Position numbers and translations under genes: made by a program. This document shows, piece by piece, positions 24,744-35,126 of a stretch of 64,000 nt of DNA. This stretch comes from Mycobacterium sp. IS-1742 (GTDB lineage Bacteria; Actinomycetota; Actinomycetes; Mycobacteriales; Mycobacteriaceae). Under the pieces are notes generated by a model. The model was given only the letters and a program-made list of their open reading frames with translations, did no database searches and was not told where the DNA came from. The stretch spans positions 155,442-219,441 of the forward strand of contig NZ_LQIV01000044.1 of assembly GCF_001500125.1 (NCBI RefSeq). Direction: 5' to 3'. Numbering within the stretch: position 1 is the first letter of the stretch; each line of letters opens with the position of its first letter.

Positions 24744-27104
24744 ATGAGTGTGAACGTGACTGAACCGAGATCCCGGCGTGACGGCGGCGCCGAGGACCTC
24801 CTCGACGGCCTCAACCCGCAGCAGCGCCAGGCGGTGCTGCACGAGGGTTCGCCGCTGCTGATCGTGGCGGGGGCGGGGTCGGGTAAGACCGCCGTGCTGA
24901 CCCGCCGCATCGCCTACCTGCTGGCCGCCCGCGACGTCGGCGTCGGCCAGGTGCTGGCCATCACGTTCACCAACAAGGCCGCCGCCGAGATGCGCGAACG
25001 CGTCGCCGGGCTGATCGGCCCGCGGGCGCGCAGCATGTGGGTGGCGACGTTCCACTCGACCTGCGTGCGGATCCTGCGCAACCAGGCCTCGCTGCTGCCC
25101 GGCCTGAACTCGAACTTCTCGATCTACGACGCCGACGATTCGCGACGCCTGCTGCTGATGATCGGCAAGGACATGGGGCTCGACACCAAGAAGTACTCGC
25201 CCCGCCTGCTGTCCAACGGCATCTCGAACCTGAAGAACGAGCTGATCGGTCCCGAACAGGCCGCGGCCGAGGCCTCCGAGGCCGCCGACGATCTGGCCCG
25301 TATCATCGCCGACGTCTACGCCGAGTACCAGCGCCGTCTGCGTGCGGCCAACGCGCTGGACTTCGACGACCTGATCGGCGAGACCGTCGCCGTGCTGCAA
25401 CGCTTCCCGCACATCGCGCAGTACTACCGCCGCCGCTTCCGGCACATCCTCGTCGACGAATACCAGGACACCAACCACGCCCAGTACGTCCTGGTGCGCG
25501 AGCTCGCGGGACACGGGGCCCACGACACCGACGAAGACGGCGTGCCGCCTGCGGAGCTGTGCGTGGTGGGCGACGCCGACCAGTCGATCTACGCGTTCCG
25601 CGGCGCGACGATCCGCAACATCGAGGACTTCGAACGGGACTACCCGAACGCCACGACGATCCTGCTCGAGCAGAACTACCGCTCGACCCAGACCATCCTC
25701 AACGCCGCGAACTCGGTGATCGCCCGCAACGCCGGCCGGCGCGAGAAGCGGCTGTGGACCGACTCCGGCCAGGGTGAGCTGATCGTCGGCTACGTCGCCG
25801 ACAACGAACACGACGAGGCCCGGTTCGTCGCGCAGGAGATCGACGCGCTGGCCGACGATGGATTCAGTTACAACGACTTCGCCGTCTTCTACCGCACCAA
25901 CAACAGCTCGCGCGCGCTGGAAGAGGTGTTCATCCGGGCAGGCATCCCCTACAAGGTGGTCGGCGGCGTCCGGTTCTACGAGCGCCGGGAGATCCGCGAC
26001 GTCGTCGCCTACCTGCGCGTACTCGACAACCCCGGGGATGCGGTGAGCATGCGCCGCATCCTCAACACCCCGCGCCGCGGCATCGGCGACCGGGCCGAGG
26101 CGTGCGTCGCGGTGTACGCCGAGAACACCGGCGGCAGCTTCGACGACGCCTTGCAGGCCGCCGCCGAGGGCAAGGTGCCGATGCTCAACACCCGCTCGGA
26201 GAAGTGCATCAAGAGCTTCGTCGAGATGCTCGACGACCTGCGCGGCCGCCTCGGCGACGAACTGGGGGAACTCGTCGAGGCCGTGCTCGACCGCACCGGT
26301 TACCGCGCTGAGCTGGAGGCGTCCAACGACCCTCAGGATCTGGCGCGGCTGGACAACCTCAACGAGTTGGTCAGCGTCGCACACGAATTCAGCATCGACC
26401 GGGCGAACGCGGCGGCCCTGGCCGAGGATCTGGACGAACCGGTCGACGAGGACGTCCCCGACACCGGTGTGCTCGCGCAGTTCCTGGAGCGGGTCTCGCT
26501 GGTGGCCGACGCCGACGAACTGCCCGAACACGGCGCCGGGGTGGTGACGATGATGACGCTGCACACCGCCAAGGGGCTGGAGTTCCCGGTCGTGTTCGTG
26601 ACCGGCTGGGAGGACGGCATGTTCCCGCACATGCGGGCCCTGGGCGACCCCAACGAACTGTCCGAGGAACGCCGGCTGGCCTACGTGGGCATCACCCGGG
26701 CGCGTCAGCGGCTCTACCTGAGCCGCGCGAAGGTGCGCTCGTCGTGGGGGCAACCGATGCTCAACCCCGAGTCGCGGTTCCTGCGGGAGATCCCGCAGGA
26801 GCTCATCGACTGGCGGCGCACCGATCCCGAGAGCAGAAGACCCTCGTTCGGCGCACCGGTCGGTGGTGGCGCCGGACGGTTCAGCGCACCCGAGCAGCGC
26901 CGGCCCGCACCCGGACGCTCAGGGATGGGGAAGCGCCCGCTGATCGTGCTCGAACCCGGGGACCGCATCAACCACGACAAGTACGGGCTGGGCCGCGTCG
27001 AAGAGGTGTCGGGCGTCGGCGAGTCCGCGATGTCGCTGATCGACTTCGGCAGTGCCGGACGCGTCAAGCTCATGCACAATCACGCGCCGGTGCAGAAGCT
27101 CTAG
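24744..27104 (+). CDS. pcrA: ATP-dependent DNA helicase PcrA/UvrD1
   Basis: 786 residues of superfamily 1A helicase. Motifs in order: Q motif LNPQQRQAVLH, Walker A AGAGSGKTAVLTRR (42-49 core), TFTNKAAAEMRERV, ILVDEYQDTNHAQY (Walker B), VVGDADQSIYAFRGA, LEQNYRSTQTIL, MTLHTAKGLEFPVVFVTGWEDGMFP, EERRLAYVGITRARQRLY. The C-terminal ~60 residues hold a basic Tudor-like RNA polymerase/Ku-binding region. It unwinds DNA 3'-5' in nucleotide excision and double-strand break repair; mycobacterial UvrD1 works with Ku. It corresponds to Rv0949. It shares CTAG at its stop with the convergent next gene. Confidence 0.97.
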   Translation: MSVNVTEPRSRRDGGAEDLLDGLNPQQRQAVLHEGSPLLIVAGAGSGKTAVLTRRIAYLLAARDVGVGQVLAITFTNKAAAEMRERVAGLIGPRARSMWVATFHSTCVRILRNQASLLPGLNSNFSIYDADDSRRLLLMIGKDMGLDTKKYSPRLLSNGISNLKNELIGPEQAAAEASEAADDLARIIADVYAEYQRRLRAANALDFDDLIGETVAVLQRFPHIAQYYRRRFRHILVDEYQDTNHAQYVLVRELAGHGAHDTDEDGVPPAELCVVGDADQSIYAFRGATIRNIEDFERDYPNATTILLEQNYRSTQTILNAANSVIARNAGRREKRLWTDSGQGELIVGYVADNEHDEARFVAQEIDALADDGFSYNDFAVFYRTNNSSRALEEVFIRAGIPYKVVGGVRFYERREIRDVVAYLRVLDNPGDAVSMRRILNTPRRGIGDRAEACVAVYAENTGGSFDDALQAAAEGKVPMLNTRSEKCIKSFVEMLDDLRGRLGDELGELVEAVLDRTGYRAELEASNDPQDLARLDNLNELVSVAHEFSIDRANAAALAEDLDEPVDEDVPDTGVLAQFLERVSLVADADELPEHGAGVVTMMTLHTAKGLEFPVVFVTGWEDGMFPHMRALGDPNELSEERRLAYVGITRARQRLYLSRAKVRSSWGQPMLNPESRFLREIPQELIDWRRTDPESRRPSFGAPVGGGAGRFSAPEQRRPAPGRSGMGKRPLIVLEPGDRINHDKYGLGRVEEVSGVGESAMSLIDFGSAGRVKLMHNHAPVQKL

Positions 27105-27757
27105 CCCGGCTGCGCCCACCGTCCGGTGCTGGGCAGCAGGGTCAGCACGATCGCGGCCAGCGGCAGCACCGGTATCGCGTAGACGATCCACGGGAACTTC
27201 GCGCCGGCGACGAACAGGCTGCCGAAGATCAGCAGCCCGATGACGCAGCCGACGACGATGAGCAGCCGGCTCATCCGGCGGCGCAGCAGCAGCAGGACGA
27301 GCCCGCCGATCGACGCGGCGGCCGAGATGGTGGTGAGGAACCCGATCGCCACGCAGAACAACCGGTCGGTGCTCCACCACCCGGTGATGAGGTCGGTGGC
27401 GATCACCGCGGTGGCCCATCCGGACAGGATCGCCAGCACCGCCGCGGCGACCGCCGTGCGCGGGTCCGCGGTCAGCGCCGTCGGCGGGATCTCCACCGGA
27501 CGCGGCCGCGGGATGTAGGAGGTCTGTGTCCCGTCTTCGACCGCGGGCGGTTCGATGTAACTGGTCTGCGGTTCGGCGCTCACCGTCGGCAGCCCGCCGG
27601 TCGGGTGACGACGGATGATGCCCGTCGGGGATTCGCTCGGTGGGGCGGGGGAGGCTACCGGGATCTCACCGGTCGGATGCCGGCGGATGATGCCGGTCTT
27701 CGGGTCGTGCTGAGGGGCCGGATCGTCTGGGTGGCCAGTCGAGTCAGCAGCGCTCAC
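27101..27757 (-). CDS. Membrane protein with repeated proline-rich N-terminus
   Basis: 218 residues from a GTG that directly follows the TGA of the peptidase gene, so the two are coupled. The N-terminal ~95 residues are polar and contain two copies of TGIIRRHPTG and two of QTSYI. The C-terminal half has about four membrane helices (AAVLAILSGWATAVIA, FCVAIGFLTTISAAASIGGLVLLLL, LLIVVGCVIGLLIFGSLFVAG, VLPLAAIVLTLLP). Function is unknown. The repeats could be a docking or phosphorylation region on the cytoplasmic side. Confidence 0.75.
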   Translation of the reverse strand: MSAADSTGHPDDPAPQHDPKTGIIRRHPTGEIPVASPAPPSESPTGIIRRHPTGGLPTVSAEPQTSYIEPPAVEDGTQTSYIPRPRPVEIPPTALTADPRTAVAAAVLAILSGWATAVIATDLITGWWSTDRLFCVAIGFLTTISAAASIGGLVLLLLRRRMSRLLIVVGCVIGLLIFGSLFVAGAKFPWIVYAIPVLPLAAIVLTLLPSTGRWAQPG

Positions 27758-28840
27758 TCAGCCAACATAGCTGCCGGTGGCGATGCCCCGCTTGGACAGC
27801 CATCCCACCGGATCAATCCGGTTCGAACCGTCGATCATCACCTCGAAGTGCAGGTGTGGCCCGGTCGAGTTGCCGCGGTTGCCCATCGTCGCGATCTGGT
27901 CACCGGCCATGACCTTCTCGCCCATGCTCACCGACCAGGTGTTGAGGTGACCGTAGAGCGTGACCGTGCCGTCGGCGTGGCGCAGCTTGACCCACGCGCC
28001 GTAACCGGCAGTCGGGCCGACGTCGATGACGACACCGTCGGCGGCGGCGAGGATCGGTGTGCCGATCGGTCCGGCGATGTCGATACCGGCGTGCAGCACA
28101 CCCCAGCGGTAACCGAATCCGGACGTCCAGACACCCTTCGTGGGCATCACGTAGAGGGGCCTCATCTGGCGCGCCTCGCGCTCGGCGCGCTCCTGGGCGA
28201 AGGCGGCGGCCTTCTGGATCTCCTCGGTGTGCACAGCGGCGTTGGCGGTCGAGGCGACCGACACGATCTGCATGCCGTCGACGGATCCGGTGATGGACGC
28301 GCCCTCGACGGTGGTCTCACCCGAGGCCAGCACCGTGTCGGTGGTGGCCGGAGCGGTGTTCTGGGTCATCGAGTAGGCGCCGGCGGCGGTCGCGCCCGCG
28401 GCCATCGCGGCGATCATCAGGCGGCTCTTGACCGGGCCCTCGGCCTCCTTGCGGTGCGCGCCGCGGCGGGCGCGGAGGTCGATGATGTCGGTGGCGGCGG
28501 TGCCGTCGCTGACATCGGTGTGGCTGTCGCGGTAGGCGCGGGACCGGCGGGAAGCGGCGGCGTCGCCCTCGACGCGGAACTGCGCGGGGATTGCCAGCCG
28601 CAGCGGGATCAGGTCGTCGGTGTCGTGCAGATCGTCGAGTTCGGGGGCGCCGATGACCTGCGCCTCGCGATCGAAGGCGGTGCTGTCGCGGAAGTCGAGG
28701 TCACCCAGGCCGCCGAACTCGTTGAACGGGATGATGTCGGTGACTTCGGCGGCGCGCTCGGCGGGAATCGAAACCGTCTGGCGCTGGCGAGCATTCGTCG
28801 AGGCTCCCTCGCGGGACCGGGACGAACGATGCGCTGCCAA
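27758..28840 (-). CDS. M23 family metallopeptidase (Rv0950c-like)
   Basis: 360 residues with a TTG start at 28840. After a ~150-residue acidic cytoplasmic region comes one membrane anchor (SRLMIAAMAAGATAAGAYSM), then a linker and a C-terminal LytM/M23 domain: GVLHAGIDIAGPIGTPILAAADG (zinc His and Asp), YGHLNTWSV, and NSTGPHLHFEV (catalytic HxH). All zinc ligands are present, so peptidoglycan endopeptidase activity is plausible. It is the first gene of a two-gene unit with the membrane protein after it, and divergent from sucC across 263 bases with a CRP-like site. Confidence 0.87.
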   Translation of the reverse strand: MAAHRSSRSREGASTNARQRQTVSIPAERAAEVTDIIPFNEFGGLGDLDFRDSTAFDREAQVIGAPELDDLHDTDDLIPLRLAIPAQFRVEGDAAASRRSRAYRDSHTDVSDGTAATDIIDLRARRGAHRKEAEGPVKSRLMIAAMAAGATAAGAYSMTQNTAPATTDTVLASGETTVEGASITGSVDGMQIVSVASTANAAVHTEEIQKAAAFAQERAEREARQMRPLYVMPTKGVWTSGFGYRWGVLHAGIDIAGPIGTPILAAADGVVIDVGPTAGYGAWVKLRHADGTVTLYGHLNTWSVSMGEKVMAGDQIATMGNRGNSTGPHLHFEVMIDGSNRIDPVGWLSKRGIATGSYVG

Positions 28841-28947
28841 CCTGAAGAATCCTTTGTCGTGATCTGACCGTTACCTATCAAGACCAGATGGCACGTTAAC
28901 CAAATCCCAATGAGCGTGGCAACCCGAGAGCGGGCGTGATCGAGAAC

Positions 28948-28963
28948 TGTGAGATGGATCACG
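28948..28963. promoter_or_regulatory. CRP-like binding site
   Basis: TGTGAgatggaTCACG matches the CRP palindrome TGTGAnnnnnnTCACA at nine of ten fixed positions. Mycobacterial CRP (Rv3676 family) uses the same motif. It sits in the 263-base interval between the divergent M23 peptidase (start 28840) and sucC (start 29104), so it could affect either. Confidence 0.65.
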
Positions 28964-29103
28964 TTCGCGGCGCGGTGAGATCTCCCACATCAGCGGTGGG
29001 CGGTGACGACCGGCTCAGCCGGTGTGGATACAGTTCCCACGAGCCCCCTGGGTGCAAACCTTCCGAAATATCGTGACCGTCAACGCAGACAGACAGTGAG
29101 TCC

Positions 29104-30267
<1,164 letters not shown>

Positions 30268-30279
30268 GGGACCTGCCAC

Positions 30280-31182
30280 ATGTCGATCTTTCTGAACAAG
30301 GACTCCAAGGTCATCGTCCAGGGCATCACCGGCGGTGAGGGCACCAAGCACACCGCGCTGATGCTCAAGGCGGGCACCCAGCTGGTCGGCGGCGTCAACT
30401 CGCGTAAGGCGGGCACGACGGTCAGCCACGTCGACAAGGACGGAAAGGACGTCGAGTTGCCGGTCTTCGGCAGCGTCGGCGAGGCGATGAAGGAGACCGG
30501 CGCCGACGTGTCGGTGGTCTTCGTGCCCCCGAAGTTCGCCAAGGACGCGATCATCGAGGCGATCGACGCCGAGATCCCGCTGCTGGTCGTCATCACCGAG
30601 GGCATCCCGGTGCAGGACACCGCATACGCGTGGGCCTACAACGTGGAGAAGGGGCAGAAGACCCGCATCATCGGCCCCAACTGCCCCGGCATCATCACCC
30701 CCGGCGAGGCGCTGGCCGGCATCACGCCCGCCAACATCACCGACTCGGGTCCGGTGGGCCTGGTGTCGAAGTCCGGCACGCTGACCTACCAGATGATGTA
30801 CGAGCTGCGTGACTTCGGCTTCTCCACCGCGATCGGCATCGGCGGCGACCCGGTCATCGGCACCACGCACATCGACGCGATCGAGGCGTTCGAGAAGGAT
30901 CCCGACACCAAGGTGATCGTGATGATCGGCGAGATCGGCGGCGACGCCGAGGAGCGTGCGGCCGACTACATCAAGGACAACGTCACCAAGCCGGTCGTCG
31001 GCTACGTGGCGGGTTTCACCGCCCCCGAGGGTAAGACGATGGGCCACGCCGGTGCGATCGTGTCCGGTTCGTCGGGCACCGCGTCGGCGAAGAAGGAAGC
31101 GCTCGAGGCGGCCGGTGTGAAGGTCGGCAAGACCCCGTCGGAGACGGCGCAGCTCGCCCGCGAGATCCTGCAGAACCAGTAA
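30280..31182 (+). CDS. sucD: Succinate-CoA ligase, alpha subunit
   Basis: 300 residues. The N-terminal CoA-binding Rossmann fold has VIVQGITGGEGTKHTALML. IIGPNCPGIITPGE follows, and the phosphorylated His lies in GKTMGHAGAIVSG near residue 250. It forms the heterotetramer with SucC for substrate-level phosphorylation in the TCA cycle. It is 12 bases after sucC and is followed by a strong hairpin terminator. Confidence 0.98.
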   Translation: MSIFLNKDSKVIVQGITGGEGTKHTALMLKAGTQLVGGVNSRKAGTTVSHVDKDGKDVELPVFGSVGEAMKETGADVSVVFVPPKFAKDAIIEAIDAEIPLLVVITEGIPVQDTAYAWAYNVEKGQKTRIIGPNCPGIITPGEALAGITPANITDSGPVGLVSKSGTLTYQMMYELRDFGFSTAIGIGGDPVIGTTHIDAIEAFEKDPDTKVIVMIGEIGGDAEERAADYIKDNVTKPVVGYVAGFTAPEGKTMGHAGAIVSGSSGTASAKKEALEAAGVKVGKTPSETAQLAREILQNQ

Positions 31183-31197
31183 CCACTCACGCCCAGA

Positions 31198-31243
31198 CTG
31201 CGGCCAGATCGCGTTCCCTCCGGGGTTCGTGATCTGGCCGCAG
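31198..31243 (+). terminator. Terminator after sucCD
   Basis: A perfect 13-base stem, CTGCGGCCAGATC (31198-31210) with GATCTGGCCGCAG (31231-31243), starts 16 bases after the sucD stop and is followed by TTTCGTCTGG. Flanking GCCCAGA and TCTGGG can extend it. Confidence 0.75.
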
Positions 31244-31304
31244 TTTCGTCTGGGGGCACTGCGTCTATTAGCCTGCCGAAGTAACACCTGCCAGGAGGTT
31301 TGTC

Positions 31305-32864
31305 ATGGTCGATCCGCGCACGCCGGTCATCGTCGGGGTCGGGCAGTTTACCGAACGCATCGACGACGACGGCTACCGCGGCATGTCGGCGGTCGACCTG
31401 GCCACCGAGGCCACCCGCGCGGCGCTGGCCGACACCGGCGCCGACACCGCCGCCGTCGCGCGGGCGATCGAGGTGTTCGCCGGGCTGCGGCAGTTCGAGA
31501 TCTGCACGCCGTTCGCCGACCCGCCGCTCGGCGCCTCGGACAACTACCTGCGCTCGGTGGCCCGACGGGTGGGCGCCGATCCGGCGCGGGCGGTCCTCGA
31601 ACCGATCGGCGGCAACGGCCCGCAGAAACTGATGACCGAGTTCGCCGGGGCGATTGCGGCCGGTGAGATCGAGGCGGCGCTCGTCGTCGGCTCGGAACCC
31701 GGCTCGACGGCGAAGTACTTCTCCAGTCGTGCCAGGGCGAGCGAAGCGACGGGGGAGAAGTTCGACAAGCCGGACTTCACCGAACACGTCGGCGGCCAGC
31801 TGGAGGACCGCGGTTACGGGTTCGAGCAGTACATGAGCGACTACACCGTCGCGCACGGACTGACGGGCGCGCCCGTCCAGTACGGGCTGCTCGACAATGC
31901 GCGGCGCGCGGCCCGGGGTCTCGGGGTCTCGGGGTACCGGCGGGAGATGGCCGAACTGTTCGCCCCCTTCTCGGCGGTGGCCGCGAAGAACCCGTACTCG
32001 TCCTCACCGGTTGAGCGCTCGGTCGACGAGATCGTCACGGTCACCGACGAGAACCGGATGATCTGCGATCCGTACCCGCGGCTGCTCGTCGCCCGCGACA
32101 CCGTGAACCAGGGCGCGGCCGCGATCGTCATGTCGGTGGAGGCGGCCCGCCGGCTGGGGGTGCCCGAGGAGAAGTGGGTCTACCTGCGCGGGCACGCCGA
32201 CCAGACCGAACAGGCGTTGTTGGACCGCGAACACATCGGGGTCAGCATCTCGGCGAAACAGGCTGTGGCCGAAGCGCTTCGGGTGGCGGGTATCGACATC
32301 GACGACGTGGCGACCTTCGACCTGTACAGCTGCTTTCCGTTCCCGGTGTTCGCGGTGTGCGACGAGTTCGGGCTCGACGCCGACGATCCGCGCGGTCTGA
32401 CACTCACCGGCGGGCTGCCGTACTTCGGCGGGCCGGGGAACAGCTACTCGCTGCACGCGATCGCCGAGACCGTCGTCGCGATGCGGGACACCCCGGGTGC
32501 GTTCGGGCTCGTCGGCGCCAACGGCGGTGTGATGAGCAAGTATTCGGTCGGCGTGTACTCGACCGAACCCGCCGACTGGGCCGCCGACCGGAGCAAGGAG
32601 TTGCAGGCCGACATCGCCGCACTGCCGACGGTGCCGGTGGCCCGTCACGTCGACGGCCGCGGCACCGTCGAGACGTATACGGTGCGCTACGACTGGCCGG
32701 TGCGCACCGGCATCGTCATCGGCCGCCTCGACGAGGACGGGTCGCGGTTCATGGCCATCACCGAGGACGAGGACCTCGTCGCGCTGATGAGCGACGGCGA
32801 TCCGCTCGGCGCGGCGATCGAGGTGCGCGCCGACGGCGACAGGAACCGCGCGACGTTGGCGTAG
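31305..32864 (+). CDS. Thiolase-like acetyl-CoA acetyltransferase family protein
   Basis: 519 residues with a strong Shine-Dalgarno CCAGGAGG before ATG 31305. The N-terminal TPVIVGVGQFTER and ALVVGSEPGSTAKYF resemble nondecarboxylating thiolases. The C-terminal half has FDLYSCFPFPVFAVCDEFGL and a TLTGGLPYFGGPGNSYSLHAIAE segment that replaces the usual GGGxAxGHPxG catalytic loop. It may therefore be a thiolase-fold protein with altered chemistry, as seen in steroid-side-chain SCP2-like thiolases (inference). Its stop abuts the stop of the convergent LLM gene (TAGCTA). Confidence 0.75.
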   Translation: MVDPRTPVIVGVGQFTERIDDDGYRGMSAVDLATEATRAALADTGADTAAVARAIEVFAGLRQFEICTPFADPPLGASDNYLRSVARRVGADPARAVLEPIGGNGPQKLMTEFAGAIAAGEIEAALVVGSEPGSTAKYFSSRARASEATGEKFDKPDFTEHVGGQLEDRGYGFEQYMSDYTVAHGLTGAPVQYGLLDNARRAARGLGVSGYRREMAELFAPFSAVAAKNPYSSSPVERSVDEIVTVTDENRMICDPYPRLLVARDTVNQGAAAIVMSVEAARRLGVPEEKWVYLRGHADQTEQALLDREHIGVSISAKQAVAEALRVAGIDIDDVATFDLYSCFPFPVFAVCDEFGLDADDPRGLTLTGGLPYFGGPGNSYSLHAIAETVVAMRDTPGAFGLVGANGGVMSKYSVGVYSTEPADWAADRSKELQADIAALPTVPVARHVDGRGTVETYTVRYDWPVRTGIVIGRLDEDGSRFMAITEDEDLVALMSDGDPLGAAIEVRADGDRNRATLA

Positions 32865-33713
32865 CTACACCAGCGCCGACAGCTTGCCCGCCAACCGCTC
32901 GACGTACGCCGCCACCTCGGCCTCGCCCTTGTCGGGCAGCCCGAACAGCACCTCGGTCACCCCGAGCTCCCGCCAGCGCGCCAGCTTGTCGGGGTCCGGC
33001 TTGAAGTCCAGCGCGACGATCTGCGGGGCGCCGTCGCGACCGGCCGCGGCCCAGGTGTCCTGCAGCAGTTTCACCGGGGCGTCGATGTCGAAGTCGCGCG
33101 GTGTGGTGATCCAGCCGTCCGCGGACTTCGCGATCCACTTGAAGTTCTTCTCCGTGCCCGCCGCGCCGACGAGCACGGGGATGTGGGACTGCACGGGCTT
33201 CGGCCACGCCCACGAGGGCCCGAAGTTCACGAACTCGCCCTCGTAGGACGCCTCCTCCTGCGTCCACAGCGCCCGCATCGCCTCCAGATACTCCCGCAGC
33301 ATGGTGCGCCGGCGGCCGGGCGGCACCTTGTGGTCGGCGAGTTCGTCGGTGTTCCAACCGAATCCGACACCGAGGCTGACGCGGCCACCCGACAGATGAT
33401 CGAGCGTCGCGATCGACTTCGCCAGCGTGATCGGATCGTGTTCGACCGGCAGCGCCACCGCCGTGGACAACCGCACCCGCGACGTCACCGCGCACGCCGT
33501 GCCGAGCGACACCCACGGGTCGAGCGTGCGCATGTATCGGTCGTCGGGCAGCGTCTCGTCGCCCGTGGTCGGGTGGGCGGCCTCGCGCTTGATCGGGATG
33601 TGGGTGTGCTCGGGCACGTAGAAGGTGCGGAAGCCGTGATCGTCGGCCAATTTTGCGGCCGTGGCCGGGGCGATGCCGCGGTCGCTGGTGAAGAGTACGA
33701 GCCCGAAGTCCAT
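32865..33713 (-). CDS. LLM-class F420-dependent oxidoreductase (Rv0953c-like)
   Basis: 282 residues. A luciferase-like monooxygenase fold begins MDFGLVLFTSDRGI, with LDHLSGGRVSLGVGFGWNTDEL and IPVLVGAAGTEKNFKWIAKSADGW. It probably uses reduced F420. A KstR-like palindrome starts 9 bases upstream of the ATG. As I recall, both Rv0940c and Rv0953c were listed with KstR motifs in M. tuberculosis; I cannot check this here. A role linked to sterol catabolism is therefore a reasonable hypothesis. Substrate unknown. Confidence 0.88.
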   Translation of the reverse strand: MDFGLVLFTSDRGIAPATAAKLADDHGFRTFYVPEHTHIPIKREAAHPTTGDETLPDDRYMRTLDPWVSLGTACAVTSRVRLSTAVALPVEHDPITLAKSIATLDHLSGGRVSLGVGFGWNTDELADHKVPPGRRRTMLREYLEAMRALWTQEEASYEGEFVNFGPSWAWPKPVQSHIPVLVGAAGTEKNFKWIAKSADGWITTPRDFDIDAPVKLLQDTWAAAGRDGAPQIVALDFKPDPDKLARWRELGVTEVLFGLPDKGEAEVAAYVERLAGKLSALV

Positions 33714-33721
33714 GCACGAAT

Positions 33722-33735
33722 TAGAACGTGTTCTA
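33722..33735. promoter_or_regulatory. KstR-like operator (TnnAACnnGTTnnA)
   Basis: TAGAACGTGTTCTA, identical to the site at 11550-11563, lies 9 bases upstream of the LLM oxidoreductase start and 89 bases before the divergent SfnG-like gene. Such closeness to the start codon suggests the transcript begins very near or within the operator. Confidence 0.75.
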
Positions 33736-33823
33736 GTAAGAAGGGCAAGCGCGAAAGTGGGCCATTCGGATCGCGCCGATCCATATACGTGACGACGGAT
33801 GGGGCGATTGCTGCCATGTATCC

Positions 33824-34981
33824 ATGAGCACCGAACGCATCGCCGACCACGTCAAGTTCGCCTACTGGGTGCCCAACGTCAGTGGCGGCCTGGTGACCAG
33901 CGACATCGAGCAGCGCACCGACTGGAACTACGAATACAACAGGAAACTCGCGCAGACAGCGGAGAACAACGGCTTCGAATACGCGCTGAGCCAGGTCCGG
34001 TACGAGGCCAGCTACGGCGCCGAGTTCCAGCACGAGTCGACCAGTTTCAGCCTGGCCCTGCTGCTGGCCACCGAGCGGCTCAAGGTCATCGCCGCCGTCC
34101 ACCCCGGGTTGTGGCACCCCGCGGTCCTGGCCAAGCTCGGCGCCACCGCCGACCAGCTGAGCAACGGCCGGTTCGCCGTCAACGTCGTCTCCGGCTGGTT
34201 CAAGGACGAGTTCACCCACCTCGGCGAGCCGTGGCTCGAACACGACGAGCGCTACCGCCGCAGCGCCGAGTTCCTGCAGGTGCTGCGCAAGATCTGGACC
34301 GAGGACGACGTGGACTTCCGGGGCGACTTCTATCGGATTCACGACTTCACCCTCAAGCCGAAACCCGTCAACACCCCCCAGCGGCCCAACCCGGAACTCT
34401 TCCAGGGCGGCAACTCGACCGCCGCGCGACGCAACGGCGGCCGCTACGCGGACTGGTACTTCTCCAACGGCAAGGACTTCGACGGCATCACCGAACAGAT
34501 CGTCGAGGTGCGCGACCACGCCCGGGCTGCCGGCGGTGCCGGCAATTCAGCAGGCGCGGGCCGGGAGGTCAAGGTCGGGCTCAACGGATTCATCATCGCC
34601 CGCGACACCGAGCGGGAGGCCAGGGACGTCCTCGAGGAGATCGTCGAGAAGGCCAACAAGCCGGCCGTGGAGGGTTTCCGCAACGCCGTGCAGCAGGCCG
34701 GGAACTCGACGGCCGACAAGAAGGGGATGTGGGCGGATTCGTCGTTCGAGGATCTGGTCCAGTACAACGACGGCTTCCGCACCCAGCTGATCGGCACACC
34801 CGAGCAGATCGCGGAACGCATTGCGGCATACCGCAAACGCGGCGTCGACCTGATCCTCGGCGGCTTCCTGCACTTCCAGGAGGAGGTCGAGTACTTCGGT
34901 GCGCGGGTGCTGCCGCTGGTGCGTGAGATCGAGGCGTCCGAAGCGTCCTCGGCGGACAGCCCGGCGCTCGCGGCCGTGTGA
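33824..34981 (+). CDS. SfnG-like dimethylsulfone (FMNH2) monooxygenase
   Basis: 385 residues. It is a bacterial luciferase-like flavin monooxygenase with features of the SfnG/SsuD branch: FAYWVPNVSGGLV, HPGLWHPAVLAKLGATADQLSNGRFAVNVVSGWFKDEF, NPELFQGGNSTAARRNGGRYADWYFSNG, RGVDLILGGFLHFQEE. SfnG converts dimethylsulfone to methanesulfinate in sulfur scavenging. By-eye similarity supports this group but not the exact substrate. No ssu or other sulfonate genes are adjacent. It is divergent from the LLM gene and the KstR-like site. Confidence 0.8.
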   Translation: MSTERIADHVKFAYWVPNVSGGLVTSDIEQRTDWNYEYNRKLAQTAENNGFEYALSQVRYEASYGAEFQHESTSFSLALLLATERLKVIAAVHPGLWHPAVLAKLGATADQLSNGRFAVNVVSGWFKDEFTHLGEPWLEHDERYRRSAEFLQVLRKIWTEDDVDFRGDFYRIHDFTLKPKPVNTPQRPNPELFQGGNSTAARRNGGRYADWYFSNGKDFDGITEQIVEVRDHARAAGGAGNSAGAGREVKVGLNGFIIARDTEREARDVLEEIVEKANKPAVEGFRNAVQQAGNSTADKKGMWADSSFEDLVQYNDGFRTQLIGTPEQIAERIAAYRKRGVDLILGGFLHFQEEVEYFGARVLPLVREIEASEASSADSPALAAV

Positions 34982-35126
34982 GGCGGCGGCGGCGGCGGGG
35001 TTAGACACCGTCGTGCGCCGGGTACGAGCGTGGGTGCGCTAGCGTGGGAGAGCGAATTGCTCAGGTGGTCCGTGTTCATGCGCACGCGTTGCCCACGTCA
35101 GACGCCCGATCAGCACAGGAGAGGTC

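Noticed and set aside
24615..26753. 712-codon minus-strand frame opposite pcrA
   Set aside because: A shadow of the helicase gene. Only its last 19 codons, 24615-24671, are used, as the proposed leader peptide.
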